Assembly (NCBI GenBank): GCA_945861785.1
Contig: CAMAWD010000016.1
Coordinates: forward strand, 30,789-94,788
Length of the DNA stretch: 64,000 bases
Direction: 5' to 3'
Source of the DNA: Rhodoferax sp. OV413
GTDB taxonomy: Bacteria > Pseudomonadota > Gammaproteobacteria > Burkholderiales > Burkholderiaceae_C
How positions within the stretch are numbered: position 1 is the first letter of the stretch; every line of letters begins with the position of its first letter. The position numbers and the translations under genes are program-made. The notes below the pieces were generated by a model, which made no database searches, was not told where the DNA came from, and worked only from the letters and a program-made list of their open reading frames with translations. Of this stretch, positions 1 through 9,008 are shown piece after piece.

Positions 1-2
1 CC

Positions 3-761
3 TACTGCAGTGGCATCCTGTCGGTGCGCCTCGCCATCCACGACCCGCTGATGGGCTTGCTTGTGTCAGCGGCCCTCGCCGGTGTGGCGGGAATTGCGGT
101 CGGGGCCTTGGTGCTGCGCACGCGCGGACTGACCCTCCTGATGTTGACCCTTGGAATCCTTCTGATGCTTGCGGAGGCTGCCAATCGGGCGGCCTGGCTC
201 ACCGGGGGAGCCGATGGGCTGCAGGGCGTAGCCATTGGCCGGTTGTTTGGCCTGTTCGAGTGGGATCTGTACGGTCGCACGACCTACCTGTACTGCGTGG
301 CGGTAACATTTATCGCTTTCGTTTTCGTGCGCACCGTGGTGATGTCGCCATTTGGCAGGTCATTGGTCGGGATTCGTGAAAATCCGGAGCGAATGGAAGC
401 GATCGGAACGCCGGTGCGGCAGCGACAGGTCGTTGCCTATGGTCTGGCAGCGATGCTGGCTGGCGTTGCCGGCGCCTTGAACGCGCAGACGAACCAGTTC
501 GTCGCGCTGAACGTGCTGTCGTTTGAGCTCTCCGGCGCGGTGCTGATCATGCTGATCCTTGGCGGCACCGGGCGTCTGTATGGTGCGTTCGTGGGCGCAC
601 CGATTTACATGATCGCTGCTGACTGGTTCGCTCGCCTGGACCCGACCTACTGGCTGTTCTGGATCGGCGCGATGCTGGTCGCATTGGTGATGTTTGCGCG
701 AGGCGGCTTCCTCGGATTGTGGGACAAGCTGTCGGTGGCGCGCGTCGCGGGCCGAACCTGA
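3..761 (+). CDS. Branched-chain amino acid/amide ABC transporter permease, LivM type (5' truncated)
   Basis: Inner-membrane permease of a Liv-type importer. The reading frame is open from base 3, so the gene starts before the window; roughly 80-100 N-terminal residues of a typical LivM appear to be missing. Several hydrophobic membrane segments are visible, and the cytoplasmic loop has the IRENPERMEAIG motif typical of LivM (EAA-like contact with the ATPase). The stop codon lies 2 bp before the ATG of the next ATPase gene, so they form one operon. Substrate cannot be read from sequence; the neighbouring hydrolases suggest an amide or N-containing organic acid. Confidence 0.9.
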   Translation, partial: YCSGILSVRLAIHDPLMGLLVSAALAGVAGIAVGALVLRTRGLTLLMLTLGILLMLAEAANRAAWLTGGADGLQGVAIGRLFGLFEWDLYGRTTYLYCVAVTFIAFVFVRTVVMSPFGRSLVGIRENPERMEAIGTPVRQRQVVAYGLAAMLAGVAGALNAQTNQFVALNVLSFELSGAVLIMLILGGTGRLYGAFVGAPIYMIAADWFARLDPTYWLFWIGAMLVALVMFARGGFLGLWDKLSVARVAGRT

Positions 762-763
762 TC

Positions 764-1525
764 ATGACGGCCGCGCTTCAGACCATCGGATTGTGCCGGC
801 AGTTCGGCGCATTGGTGGTGGCGTCCGACATCACGTTCAGCCTGGAACCGGGCGCCCGGCATGCATTGATTGGCCCCAATGGCGCCGGCAAGACCACGTT
901 TGTCAATCTGGTGACCGGGCGCCTCGCCCCAAGTGCCGGACGCGTGCTGCTCGCCGGTGAGGATGTGACCCATCTGGCCCAGGCGCGTCGCGTGCAACGC
1001 GGACTGGTACGCACGTTTCAGATCAGCACTCTGTGCATGGGCTTGACCGTGCTCGAAAATATGGCGCTTGCAGTGTGCGAACGTCGCCAGCTCGCGTGGC
1101 GCCTGCTGCGGCCATTGGGGTCCTATGACGCGGTACTCGACGAGTCGCTGCGATTGCTGCGGCAATTCGGACTGGATTCGGATGCGAATCGCATCGTGGG
1201 CAAACTTGCCTATGGCGAGCAACGCCTGGTGGAGATTGCGCTTGCGCTGGCCCTGCAGCCGAAGGTGCTGCTGCTCGACGAGCCGGCCGCAGGCGTCCCG
1301 GAGCGCGATAGCGTGCGCATCCTGGAGAACTTGGCGCTGCTGCCCGCCGAGATTGCCATCCTGATCATCGAACACGACATGGACATCGTGTTCAGATTCG
1401 CCAGCCATATTACCGTGCTCGACCAAGGGCGCGTGATTGCGCATGGGAGCGCGCAGGAGATCGCCGCCAACGACCTGGTGCAGTCGGTCTATTTCGGCAA
1501 CAGCCCAGGACACACACATGCCTGA
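764..1525 (+). CDS. ABC transporter ATP-binding protein, LivG type
   Basis: Cytoplasmic ATPase of the Liv-type importer. Walker A GPNGAGKT lies near residue 40, the signature is LAYGEQRLVEIA and Walker B is VLLLDEP followed by AAG, all typical of LivG. I chose the ATG at 764 rather than an upstream GTG inside livM because it follows the livM stop by 2 bp and gives the normal 253-residue length. It overlaps the next ATPase gene by 8 bp, which implies translational coupling. Confidence 0.93.
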   Translation: MTAALQTIGLCRQFGALVVASDITFSLEPGARHALIGPNGAGKTTFVNLVTGRLAPSAGRVLLAGEDVTHLAQARRVQRGLVRTFQISTLCMGLTVLENMALAVCERRQLAWRLLRPLGSYDAVLDESLRLLRQFGLDSDANRIVGKLAYGEQRLVEIALALALQPKVLLLDEPAAGVPERDSVRILENLALLPAEIAILIIEHDMDIVFRFASHITVLDQGRVIAHGSAQEIAANDLVQSVYFGNSPGHTHA

Positions 1526-2234
1526 CGCCGCGCGCACCCAGCTCGAGCTCCGGAACGTCACTGCGGGTTACGGACCGACAGTCGTGCTCGAGCAGGTCTC
1601 ACTGTCCTTTGCCGCCGGTGAAACGGTGGCAATCCTGGGTCGCAATGGCGTCGGCAAGACCACGCTGCTGGAAACCATGATGGGTTTCACGACGCACACC
1701 GGGGGTGATCTTCGGTTCGAAGGCGCCACGATCAACGACTGGCCGACCTGGCGGCGTTCCCGTAGTGGAATTTCGGTGGTCCCGCAGCAAAGGGAGGTAT
1801 TCCCGTCGCTGACCGTGGAGGAAAACCTGGGGGTAGCCCGACGCGGTGGGCAGTGGACGCTGGATCGGGCCTACGACCTGTTCCCGCGGCTGTCCGAGCG
1901 CCGCAAAAACCGGGGTAATCAGCTATCGGGCGGCGAGCAGCAAATGCTCGCAGTGGCACGGGCCCTCATGGGAGGCCCGTCGGTTTTGCTGCTCGACGAA
2001 CCTCTCGAAGGGCTGGCCCCGATCGTTGTGCATACGCTGGTGCAGGCACTCAAGCGCCTGCGTGCGGAGACTGCGATCACCATGCTGCTGGTCGAGCAAC
2101 ACGCGATGCTGGCGTTGGAGTTCGCGCCCAGGGCGGTCGCTCTGGTCCGCGGCAAGGTGGCCTATGACGGACCAAGTCATGTGCTTGCGGCTGACACAGG
2201 CCGTCTGGCTTCTTTGCTCGGAGTGGGCAGTTGA
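1518..2234 (+). CDS. ABC transporter ATP-binding protein, LivF type
   Basis: Second ATPase of the Liv-type importer, 238 residues. Walker A GRNGVGKTT, signature LSGGEQQMLAVARAL and Walker B VLLLDEPLEGLAP are intact; the EGLAP variant after Walker B is characteristic of LivF. The ATG at 1518 lies within the end of livG (8-bp overlap). Together with the permease upstream and the binding protein downstream it gives an importer whose livH-type permease must lie left of the window. Confidence 0.93.
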   Translation: MPDAARTQLELRNVTAGYGPTVVLEQVSLSFAAGETVAILGRNGVGKTTLLETMMGFTTHTGGDLRFEGATINDWPTWRRSRSGISVVPQQREVFPSLTVEENLGVARRGGQWTLDRAYDLFPRLSERRKNRGNQLSGGEQQMLAVARALMGGPSVLLLDEPLEGLAPIVVHTLVQALKRLRAETAITMLLVEQHAMLALEFAPRAVALVRGKVAYDGPSHVLAADTGRLASLLGVGS

Positions 2235-2274
2235 GGCTTTCGTTTTCTTTTACTTAACTTCAAGGAGAGTTGCT

Positions 2275-3444
2275 ATGTTGAGACGTTGGTTTGTTGTCGT
2301 CGCATCCGCCCTGGTGCTGCCACTGGCGTCCGCCCAGGACGTCGTCAAGGTGGGTATCGTGGCGCCGTTCAGCGGCCCCAATGCCGTTTACGGCGAGCAG
2401 TTCAAGCGCGGCGTAGAACTGTATCTGGACGAGATTGGCCAAAAGGCAGGTAACAGTCGAATCGAGGTGATTTATCGCGACGAGTCCGGCGGCCCGGAGC
2501 GGGTGCGCCAGGTGACCCAGGAGCTGATCGTGCGAGATGGGGCGCAGATTTTGGGCGGATATGTGTTCACGCCCAGTGTGTTGGCCATCGCACCCGTCAT
2601 TACCCAGAGCAAGACGCCTACGGTGATATTCAACGCGGCCACCGGGATGATCACCCGCCGCTCGCCGTACTTTGCGCGGGTTTCCCACACGCAGTGGTCG
2701 GGCGCCACCACGATGGCGGAATGGGCCGCAAAGAACGGTGTCAAGGAGGCCTACGTCGCGGTATCCGACTATGCGCCAGGGCATGACGCACGCGACGGGT
2801 TCAAAACGGTATTCTCGAAACTCGGCGGCAAAATCGTCGGCGAGGTGAACATCCCGCTGGCCACGACCGATTTCGGGCCCTTCATGCAACGCATTCGCGA
2901 CGCGAAGCCCGCCGCCGTATACGTGTTCATGCCGGTGGGACCGACTTCGGTGTCCTTCGTCAAGACCTTCGTCTCTTATGGCATGGCCAAGGACGGAGTG
3001 AAGCTGATGGGCACCGGCGAGACGGACGAACTCGACCTTGCCGCCATCGGCGAGTCGGCGCTCGGTATGATTACCTCGTACCACTATTCTCCGCATCTCG
3101 ACAACGCTGAAAATAAGCGATATTTGGAGGCATTCAGAAAGAAGTACGGCCCGACGGCCATGGCCAATTTCGCGTCAACTGCCGCATATGACGGTATGCA
3201 TGCCATTGCCGATGTAGTCCAGAGACTCGCTGGGAAGATCGACGGCGACAAGGCCATGGATGTGCTGAAGGGATGGAAAGCGGCGAGCCCGCGCGGTCCG
3301 ATCCAGATCGACCCGGTCGAACGCGACATCATCCAGACCCAGTACATCCGGCGTGTTCAGAAAGTCGGCGACGGCATGGGCAATATCGCGTTCGACAAGT
3401 TCGACGCAGTAAAGGACCCATGGAAGGTGCTCAACCCTCCTTGA
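2275..3444 (+). CDS. Periplasmic substrate-binding protein of Liv-type ABC transporter (Peripla_BP_6)
   Basis: A 389-residue type I periplasmic binding protein. It begins with a Sec signal peptide (basic MLRR, hydrophobic core, ASAQD cleavage region around residue 20), then the family pattern VKVGIVAPFSGPNAVYG. A good ribosome binding site (aaggag, 2262-2267) lies 7 bp before the ATG. It delivers substrate to the LivM/LivG/LivF components encoded just upstream. The ligand is unknown; the gene is followed by amide-type hydrolases, so a carboxylated amide is plausible. Confidence 0.9.
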   Translation: MLRRWFVVVASALVLPLASAQDVVKVGIVAPFSGPNAVYGEQFKRGVELYLDEIGQKAGNSRIEVIYRDESGGPERVRQVTQELIVRDGAQILGGYVFTPSVLAIAPVITQSKTPTVIFNAATGMITRRSPYFARVSHTQWSGATTMAEWAAKNGVKEAYVAVSDYAPGHDARDGFKTVFSKLGGKIVGEVNIPLATTDFGPFMQRIRDAKPAAVYVFMPVGPTSVSFVKTFVSYGMAKDGVKLMGTGETDELDLAAIGESALGMITSYHYSPHLDNAENKRYLEAFRKKYGPTAMANFASTAAYDGMHAIADVVQRLAGKIDGDKAMDVLKGWKAASPRGPIQIDPVERDIIQTQYIRRVQKVGDGMGNIAFDKFDAVKDPWKVLNPP

Positions 3445-3503
3445 TACATTGTCTGTAAACCGGTGCGCCGGCAGAGTCGACGCACCCAAATCGGACTACC
3501 GCG

Positions 3504-4421
3504 ATGACAAAACAGCCCCTTGCCGACCACACTGGCACGACCAGTGCACCCCTGGATGCCGCCGATACGGCTCCAGGATCTCCGGAACACGAGTACAACA
3601 GCCGACTATGGGCCCCGGACTACGCCCAGACGCTTGCCCGGCACCGCGAAAGCGGGCAGGCGGCGCGCTGCGCGCCCGGTGTGCGAATCGACCTGGCCTG
3701 GGGCGCGCAGGAGCGCCAGAAGCTCGATCTCTTCCTGCCGCCTGCCGCTGCAGGCCCACTGGTGGTGCACATCCATGGCGGCTTCTGGCAGGTTGTGGCC
3801 TCCGGCAAGGATGGCGGAAGCTTTCTCGCGCCGGGGTTTGTCGCGCATGGCTGCGCCTTCGCTGCGGTCCAGTACACCTTGTGCCCGCAGATTGGCATGG
3901 ATGGCATGGTGCAGCAATTGCGCGAGGCAATCGCCTGGATCTGGAGCGAGTTGCCGCAATTGGGCTATTCGCCCGGGCGCACCGTCCTGGTAGGTCATTC
4001 GGCCGGTGCCCACCTGGCGGCAATGCTGGCCCTGACCGATTGGAAACAGTCGGTGCACCCGGCCCGGTCCATTGCTGGCGCATGCGGCGTCAGCGGCCTG
4101 TACGACTTGCGCCCGCTGCTCGCTACATCCTTCAATCTAGCGCTGGGCATGGACCCTGAATGCGCCGCGCGCAACAGTCCCCTGGACCACGTCAACAAGG
4201 ATGCGCCGCCCATGTTGTTGGCGGTCGGGGGCCTGGAGAGCGCTTCGTTCCTGCAGCAGACAGCCGGCTTTGCCGAGGCGCTGGAGCACCACGGTGTGCG
4301 TGTTCAGCAATCCGTGCTGACCGGCCGTAACCACTTCGACGCCATCGAAGTGCTGACGGACGCTGCGCACCCGCTGACCAGATCCGTCCTACGCCTTTGC
4401 GATGGTGAAGGAGCGGCTTGA
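3504..4421 (+). CDS. Alpha/beta hydrolase, kynurenine-formamidase-like (copy 1)
   Basis: A 305-residue alpha/beta-hydrolase. The oxyanion-hole motif HGGFW is at residues 91-95, the nucleophile elbow GHSAGAH places Ser166, and a conserved GRNHFDAIE near residue 280 supplies the likely catalytic His. HGGFW/GHSAGAH is the pattern of kynurenine formamidase-like and carboxylesterase-like enzymes, so an amide, formamide or ester is the likely substrate. It overlaps the next gene by one base (TGATG). A close paralogue lies 0.5 kb downstream. Confidence 0.85.
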   Translation: MTKQPLADHTGTTSAPLDAADTAPGSPEHEYNSRLWAPDYAQTLARHRESGQAARCAPGVRIDLAWGAQERQKLDLFLPPAAAGPLVVHIHGGFWQVVASGKDGGSFLAPGFVAHGCAFAAVQYTLCPQIGMDGMVQQLREAIAWIWSELPQLGYSPGRTVLVGHSAGAHLAAMLALTDWKQSVHPARSIAGACGVSGLYDLRPLLATSFNLALGMDPECAARNSPLDHVNKDAPPMLLAVGGLESASFLQQTAGFAEALEHHGVRVQQSVLTGRNHFDAIEVLTDAAHPLTRSVLRLCDGEGAA

Positions 4422-4900
4422 TGGGACAGATCGACGAGAAGATCGCGGCCATGGGCATCGTCCTGCCCGATCCGCTGGTTTTGCCCGGGGTCAATCGCAC
4501 TGCGGCCGTGCTGATCGGCAATATCCTGTATCTCTCCGGCCATGGCGCAGCCTTGTTGACAGATCAACACCTGGTCCGCCGCGGCCGGCTCGGCAGGGAG
4601 TTGACCGTCGAGCAGGGTTATGCCGTTGCGCGGGCGCTGGCCATCAAGATGTTGGCCACCCTCAAGCACCATCTCGGTCACCTCGATCGGGTTGTGCGCG
4701 TGGCCAAGATCACGGGTATGGTCAACTGCGTGCCCGAATTCGAACAACACAACCTGGTGATCAACGGCGCTTCGGACGTATTTTTTGAAGTGTTCGGGCC
4801 ACAAGTTGGCTGCCATGCACGCTCGAGCCTGGGAGTTGCCGGCTTGGTGGCCAACCAGCCGGTCGAGGTCGAGGGAATCTTTCATGTGGCGAGCGTCTGA
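4421..4900 (+). CDS. RidA/YjgF/YER057c family protein
   Basis: A 159-residue Rid-family protein. Visible family features are the LYLSGHGA strand, the long central helix and the FEVFGPQVGCHARSSLGVAGL block close to the C-terminus. Archetypal RidA deaminates reactive enamine/imine intermediates, but the archetypal catalytic Arg context (P-x-R) here reads HARSS, which is common in other Rid subgroups, so deaminase activity is uncertain. The ATG overlaps the preceding stop by one base and the gene lies between two hydrolase paralogues. Confidence 0.85.
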   Translation: MGQIDEKIAAMGIVLPDPLVLPGVNRTAAVLIGNILYLSGHGAALLTDQHLVRRGRLGRELTVEQGYAVARALAIKMLATLKHHLGHLDRVVRVAKITGMVNCVPEFEQHNLVINGASDVFFEVFGPQVGCHARSSLGVAGLVANQPVEVEGIFHVASV

Positions 4901-4965
4901 AGCCACCGACCGCGCTTGCGTTGGGCAGCGACGCAACGCGGCTCTTGCAGCGACAATCTATCGCC

Positions 4966-5886
4966 ATGACAACACCCAGCAAGCGTGACGGGCAGCCATT
5001 CGATGCATGGCCAGGGGCAGGGACGGGCGCGGGCCCGGGCACGCTGGACCATGAATACAACACTCGCGCGTGGGCCCGCGACTACCAGGAAACATTGGAA
5101 CGGCATCGAAGCCTGGGCGAAGCAGTGCGACAGAGTGCTGGGGCCTTGCTGGCCATTCCGTGGGGTGCCAAGCCGCGCCAAAAGCTGGACTTGCTACTGC
5201 CCAAGGCGCAACGTGGCCCCCTGGTGGTGTACCTGCATGGCGGATTCTGGCAATTCCGGTCTAGCGGCAAGGAGGGCGGAGCTTTTCTGGCACCCGAATT
5301 TCTCAGGCGCGGCATCGCCTACGCGGGTGTTTCCTACGAGCTTTGTCCTGCCGTGAACATGGACCAGATGGTGCTGCAAATACGCGAGGCGGTTTCCTGG
5401 CTAGTTCACAGGGCACCGGGTTTCGGCTACGACATTGACCGCCTGACCTTGGTCGGACACTCGGCCGGCGCCCACCTGGCGGCAATGGCTGCGCTGTCGG
5501 ACTGGGAGTCCCTAGGCGTACGCAGCAACCTGATTGCTGGGGTTTGCGGGGTAAGCGGGATCTATGACCTGCGTCCGCTGCTGCACACCCAGCTCAACAG
5601 CGCGCTGCGGATGAGCAGGGAGGAGGCCGTTCGCTGCAGTCCACTGATGCACTTGCGTCGCGACTCGCCGAGCATGCTGGTGTCCTATGGTGCCGGCGAA
5701 AGCACTGAGTTCAAGCGGCAAACCCTGGACTTCTTCCATGCGTGCCGATCCCGAGAGATCGACACGGCAGTTTACGAGTTGGCCGGCCGTGACCACTATG
5801 CGGCTATCGAGGACGTGGTCGCTCCCGGTCACCCTCTTCTTGATGCCACGATGGCGCTGGCGCTCGGCACGACGGCAGCGGCCTGA
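4966..5886 (+). CDS. Alpha/beta hydrolase, kynurenine-formamidase-like (copy 2)
   Basis: A 306-residue paralogue of the hydrolase at 3504-4421. HGGFW is again at residues 91-95, GHSAGAH gives Ser166 and GRDHYAAIE supplies the probable His. The two proteins align without gaps through the first 170 residues, including an H/DHEYN and WA(P/R)DY N-terminal region. I chose the ATG at 4966 over the upstream TTG/GTG starts because it aligns with the paralogue's start. Retention of both copies suggests related but different substrates or two steps in one pathway. Confidence 0.85.
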   Translation: MTTPSKRDGQPFDAWPGAGTGAGPGTLDHEYNTRAWARDYQETLERHRSLGEAVRQSAGALLAIPWGAKPRQKLDLLLPKAQRGPLVVYLHGGFWQFRSSGKEGGAFLAPEFLRRGIAYAGVSYELCPAVNMDQMVLQIREAVSWLVHRAPGFGYDIDRLTLVGHSAGAHLAAMAALSDWESLGVRSNLIAGVCGVSGIYDLRPLLHTQLNSALRMSREEAVRCSPLMHLRRDSPSMLVSYGAGESTEFKRQTLDFFHACRSREIDTAVYELAGRDHYAAIEDVVAPGHPLLDATMALALGTTAAA

Positions 5887-5917
5887 GGTCTGGCAACGGC
5901 AGACAACGCTTGCGGCA

Positions 5918-7171
5918 TCAGCGGCGCAGCATGGACTCGCTCTCGCTCGGGTCATGCGGATCGAGGTCCGACACTGTTTCGCGGATCGATTTCATTAACG
6001 CCTCGGCCGCTGGCGCTGCAATCGACTGGGCGCGCCAGATCAGGCCGATGTGGTGGCGCAGTTCGGGCATGTCGATCGGCAGCATGGCCAACATGCCGAA
6101 GCGAAGTTCGTATTCGATTTCGTGCCGCGACAAGGCTGTGACAGCGTCGCTCTCCATCAGCAGCCCGCGATTCATCGCCAGTGACGAGGTTTCAGCCACG
6201 ACTTTCGCGGCGGTCGAATGGTGCTGCGCCCAAGCTTTCTCGAACAATTGGCGTGTGGGTGTACTCGGTCGCGCGAGAACCCAATCGACATCGGAAAGTT
6301 CTTGGAAAGATAACGGCCTCACGCGTGTGAGGGGATGCCCGGCGCGCACGATCAGCGAGAGCTGGTCTTCAAGCAGGGCCTCACCCGCGAAGTCTGAGCC
6401 GGCCACCAACGGGCGCATGGCCGCCACGATCATGTCCAGTCGGCCAGCCCGCAGATCAACGGCCAAAGTGTCGAAAGGGCCCTCGGTGACCGATACACGA
6501 ACTGCGGGATGGCGCCGCAACAGCCTGGCAACAGCGCGCGGCAAGATGGCGGTGCGTCCGAACGGCGTGGCTCCAACACGAACGCTGCCGCTCATGACGC
6601 CTTGAAGTGCGGCGATCTCCTCCTGCGCTTGGCGCAATTCGTCCAAAGCAAGGCGCACCCGATGCGCTAGTGCCAAGGCGGCACGCGAAGGCAACAACCC
6701 CCGTGACGACCTTTCGAAGAGCGTTGCTCCAAGACCCCCTTCAATTTCGCGGATCGCTGCGCTGACCGCTGGCTGTGTGACACCGATGCTCCTGGCCGCG
6801 GCCGGCATGTTGTGCAGTTCAGTGAGAGCCACTAGCGCGGCCAGCCTGCGCACGCCTACCAGCAAGGAAAAGATCGATGCGGTCGCAGGAACGGGCCGCT
6901 CCAACAAATCCGATACTTCTCGCCGCCCCAGTTCGAATTGTTCCACCGTGCGCCTCGCACGGGTGAGCAACGCTTCGCCATAGACTGTCAGCGACATGCC
7001 CGCTGCGCTGCGCTCGAACAATGGCACGCCGAGACCGGCTTCAAGTTCGAGGACCGAGCGTGTCACCGCCGACTGCGCACGATAGATGCTGGCGGCACCG
7101 TGCGACACACGGCCGGTCTCGGCTACGGCAAGGAACGCCTTGAGATGGCGCAGGTTGATTTCCACGGGCAT
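5918..7171 (-). CDS. LysR-type regulator with two tandem HTH domains
   Basis: A 417-residue regulator. Residues about 4-70 form one LysR winged HTH (INLRHLKAFLAVAE, then LGVPLFERSAAGMSLT). Residues about 108-165 form a second, with VTQPAVSAAIREIEGGLGAT and LFERSSRG. The LysR substrate-binding domain follows from about 195. Ordinary LysR proteins are about 300 residues with one HTH. The ATG at 7171 was chosen; the open frame continues to 7345 but reads as non-family sequence. It is divergent from the BNR and isochorismatase genes and probably controls them. Confidence 0.88.
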   Translation of the reverse strand: MPVEINLRHLKAFLAVAETGRVSHGAASIYRAQSAVTRSVLELEAGLGVPLFERSAAGMSLTVYGEALLTRARRTVEQFELGRREVSDLLERPVPATASIFSLLVGVRRLAALVALTELHNMPAAARSIGVTQPAVSAAIREIEGGLGATLFERSSRGLLPSRAALALAHRVRLALDELRQAQEEIAALQGVMSGSVRVGATPFGRTAILPRAVARLLRRHPAVRVSVTEGPFDTLAVDLRAGRLDMIVAAMRPLVAGSDFAGEALLEDQLSLIVRAGHPLTRVRPLSFQELSDVDWVLARPSTPTRQLFEKAWAQHHSTAAKVVAETSSLAMNRGLLMESDAVTALSRHEIEYELRFGMLAMLPIDMPELRHHIGLIWRAQSIAAPAAEALMKSIRETVSDLDPHDPSESESMLRR

Positions 7172-7334
7172 CGGTTCGGGCCGCAATTCCAGACGGTGAT
7201 GGAGGAACTCGATGATAAGCGGATGCTGATAAACAAATTCGATATGTCGCCGTCCGTTTTTGCATATGCCCGTCGCAAGCATCGGCCTGAGAATGGTGTC
7301 TGCGAACACACCTGCCAATGCACGAATCGATCTC
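7172..7334. promoter_or_regulatory. Divergent intergenic region between LysR gene and catabolic genes
   Basis: A 163-bp spacer between divergent starts, the usual place for LysR sites. A partial dyad with arms ATATG (7242-7246) and CATAT (7263-7267) is a possible regulator site; the arms are short, so this is only a suggestion. Confidence 0.3.
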
Positions 7335-8321
7335 ATGAATACCAAAGCTTATGCTGCTTCGGTCGGACATTCGGTCTGGTTCAGCCAGGACCAGGGGGAG
7401 AAGTGGGCGCGTGCCCATACCCACCTTGGTGGCATCTACAACGAGTCGCGGTGTTGGTGCGTGTCGACGCATCCGGCCCAGCCAGGGGTGGTGTTGTCCG
7501 GAACCGATCAAGGCATCTACCGCTGGGATCCCGTTGAAAACAAGTGGATTCACCTCCCATCCGAATTGGATTCTCTGCAGGTACTTCAATTGGAGCAGGC
7601 CCCATGGGATCCGGACTTCATCTTGGCCGGTACGCGGCCTGCCGGTGTCTATCGATCCATCGATGCGGGCCAGACATGGAGCCGTCTGGCGCTTGGCAAC
7701 GCGGTCGAGTGCAGCTTCATCAATACGCCGCGGGTCACGTCGATCCACTTTGATCCGCGCGACCGCGATACCTTATGGATCACAATCGAAATCGACGCCA
7801 TCTGGCGCAGTCGGGACCGCGGCGCAACCTGGGAGCGTTTGGGCAACGGGCTTCTGACCGACGACGTTCACACAGTGGCGCTGATCGACGAACTCGGCGG
7901 CAGGCGGATCCTGGTGGCAACTGAAGAAGGCCTGCACCGGTCCGATGACGAGGGCCGCAACTTCTATCCGGTCCCGGTTCCGCAGGCTCCGTGGCCTTAC
8001 TTTCGCGCCATGGTTGTGCGCGCGGACCGCACTGGCGTTTTGTTCCTTGCCATCGGTGATCGGCCCTCAGGCGAAACCGGAATGTTACTGCGCAGCCGCG
8101 ACTGGGGAGAGACCTGGGCAGACGCCGGCTTGCCCAAGCCCGTGAACAGCACGATCTGGTCGATCGGTACCAATGTCGCCGATCCTTTGCTGATCTATTG
8201 CTGCACAATTTTCGGCCAGGTGTTCCGCTCGAGCGACGGCGGCGAGAACTGGACTAAGCTCGTGCGGGAGCTCGGTGAGTTGCGCATGATTACCTGGGCG
8301 CCGACTGGGCAGGAGCGCTAA
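7335..8321 (+). CDS. BNR/Asp-box beta-propeller protein
   Basis: A 328-residue protein with at least six Asp-box repeats of the S-x-D-x-G-x-x-W type: SQDQGEKW, SIDAGQTW, SRDRGATW, SDDEGRNF, SRDWGETW and SSDGGENW. This predicts a sialidase/sortilin-like propeller. No signal peptide is obvious, so it is probably cytoplasmic. Enzyme activity cannot be assigned; such proteins occur as accessory proteins in catabolic operons. Its TAA is directly followed by the ATG of the isochorismatase-fold gene, so the two are co-transcribed. Confidence 0.8.
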   Translation: MNTKAYAASVGHSVWFSQDQGEKWARAHTHLGGIYNESRCWCVSTHPAQPGVVLSGTDQGIYRWDPVENKWIHLPSELDSLQVLQLEQAPWDPDFILAGTRPAGVYRSIDAGQTWSRLALGNAVECSFINTPRVTSIHFDPRDRDTLWITIEIDAIWRSRDRGATWERLGNGLLTDDVHTVALIDELGGRRILVATEEGLHRSDDEGRNFYPVPVPQAPWPYFRAMVVRADRTGVLFLAIGDRPSGETGMLLRSRDWGETWADAGLPKPVNSTIWSIGTNVADPLLIYCCTIFGQVFRSSDGGENWTKLVRELGELRMITWAPTGQER

Positions 8322-9008
8322 ATGAACGAAGTCGATAAGGTGCATCCACTCGTCTGGCCACAGTACGTGATCGACCGGGTCCTGGCAAAACGTGGCAGGC
8401 TTGAAATATTTCAGCATTTCGACCCCGCCGAGACGGCGCTGGTGGTGATCGACATGCAGAATTTTTATGTGGCCGAGGTTGCCACCGCGCGCGCGATCGT
8501 TCCCAATATCAATCGCCTGGCCAAGGCGCTGCGAGAAGGCGGTGGAACCGTCGCGTGGGTTTGTATGACCGCCGGCAAGGATGGTGGCAGTCTGTGGTCG
8601 ATCTACCACGACAATTTCTTCACGCTCGAGAAGGCGGCCCGGCATCGGGACCAGCTCACCGAAGGTGCGCAGGGGCATCGCTTGTATGGCGCGCTGGAAA
8701 GCCAGCCGGCCGACCTGTTCGTGTCCAAGACACGCTTCTCGCCGTTCGTGTCTGGCAGCTCGAATCTGGAGTCGATGCTGCGTGCACGGCGCATCCGCAA
8801 CCTGATCGTGGTCGGCACCGCAACGAACATGTGTTGCGAGTCTGCCGCGCGCGACGCGATGATGCTCGACTACCGTGTTGTCATGGTTGCCGATGCCTGC
8901 GCGGCACGCTACGACGAGGACCATCTTGCAGGTCTAACTTCCTTCTACCAGAGCTTTGGCGACGTGCGCCTCACCGGCGATGTCATCGATCGGCTGCTCA
9001 CCCCTTAA
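8322..9008 (+). CDS. Isochorismatase-family cysteine hydrolase
   Basis: A 228-residue cysteine hydrolase. The Asp-Lys-Cys triad is visible: Asp44 in VVIDMQN, Lys136 in VSKTRFSPF and Cys171 in TNMCCESAARD. The GTATNMCCES segment resembles RutB, N-carbamoylsarcosine amidase and biuret hydrolase, which cleave ureido or amide C-N bonds. The start codon abuts the stop of the BNR gene. With RidA and the alpha/beta hydrolases nearby it suggests stepwise breakdown of an N-carbamoyl or amide compound. Confidence 0.87.
   Translation: MNEVDKVHPLVWPQYVIDRVLAKRGRLEIFQHFDPAETALVVIDMQNFYVAEVATARAIVPNINRLAKALREGGGTVAWVCMTAGKDGGSLWSIYHDNFFTLEKAARHRDQLTEGAQGHRLYGALESQPADLFVSKTRFSPFVSGSSNLESMLRARRIRNLIVVGTATNMCCESAARDAMMLDYRVVMVADACAARYDEDHLAGLTSFYQSFGDVRLTGDVIDRLLTP

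Noticed and set aside
647..1561. A 304-codon minus-strand frame
   Set aside because: It is antisense to livG/livM, which have intact Walker motifs and coupled starts.
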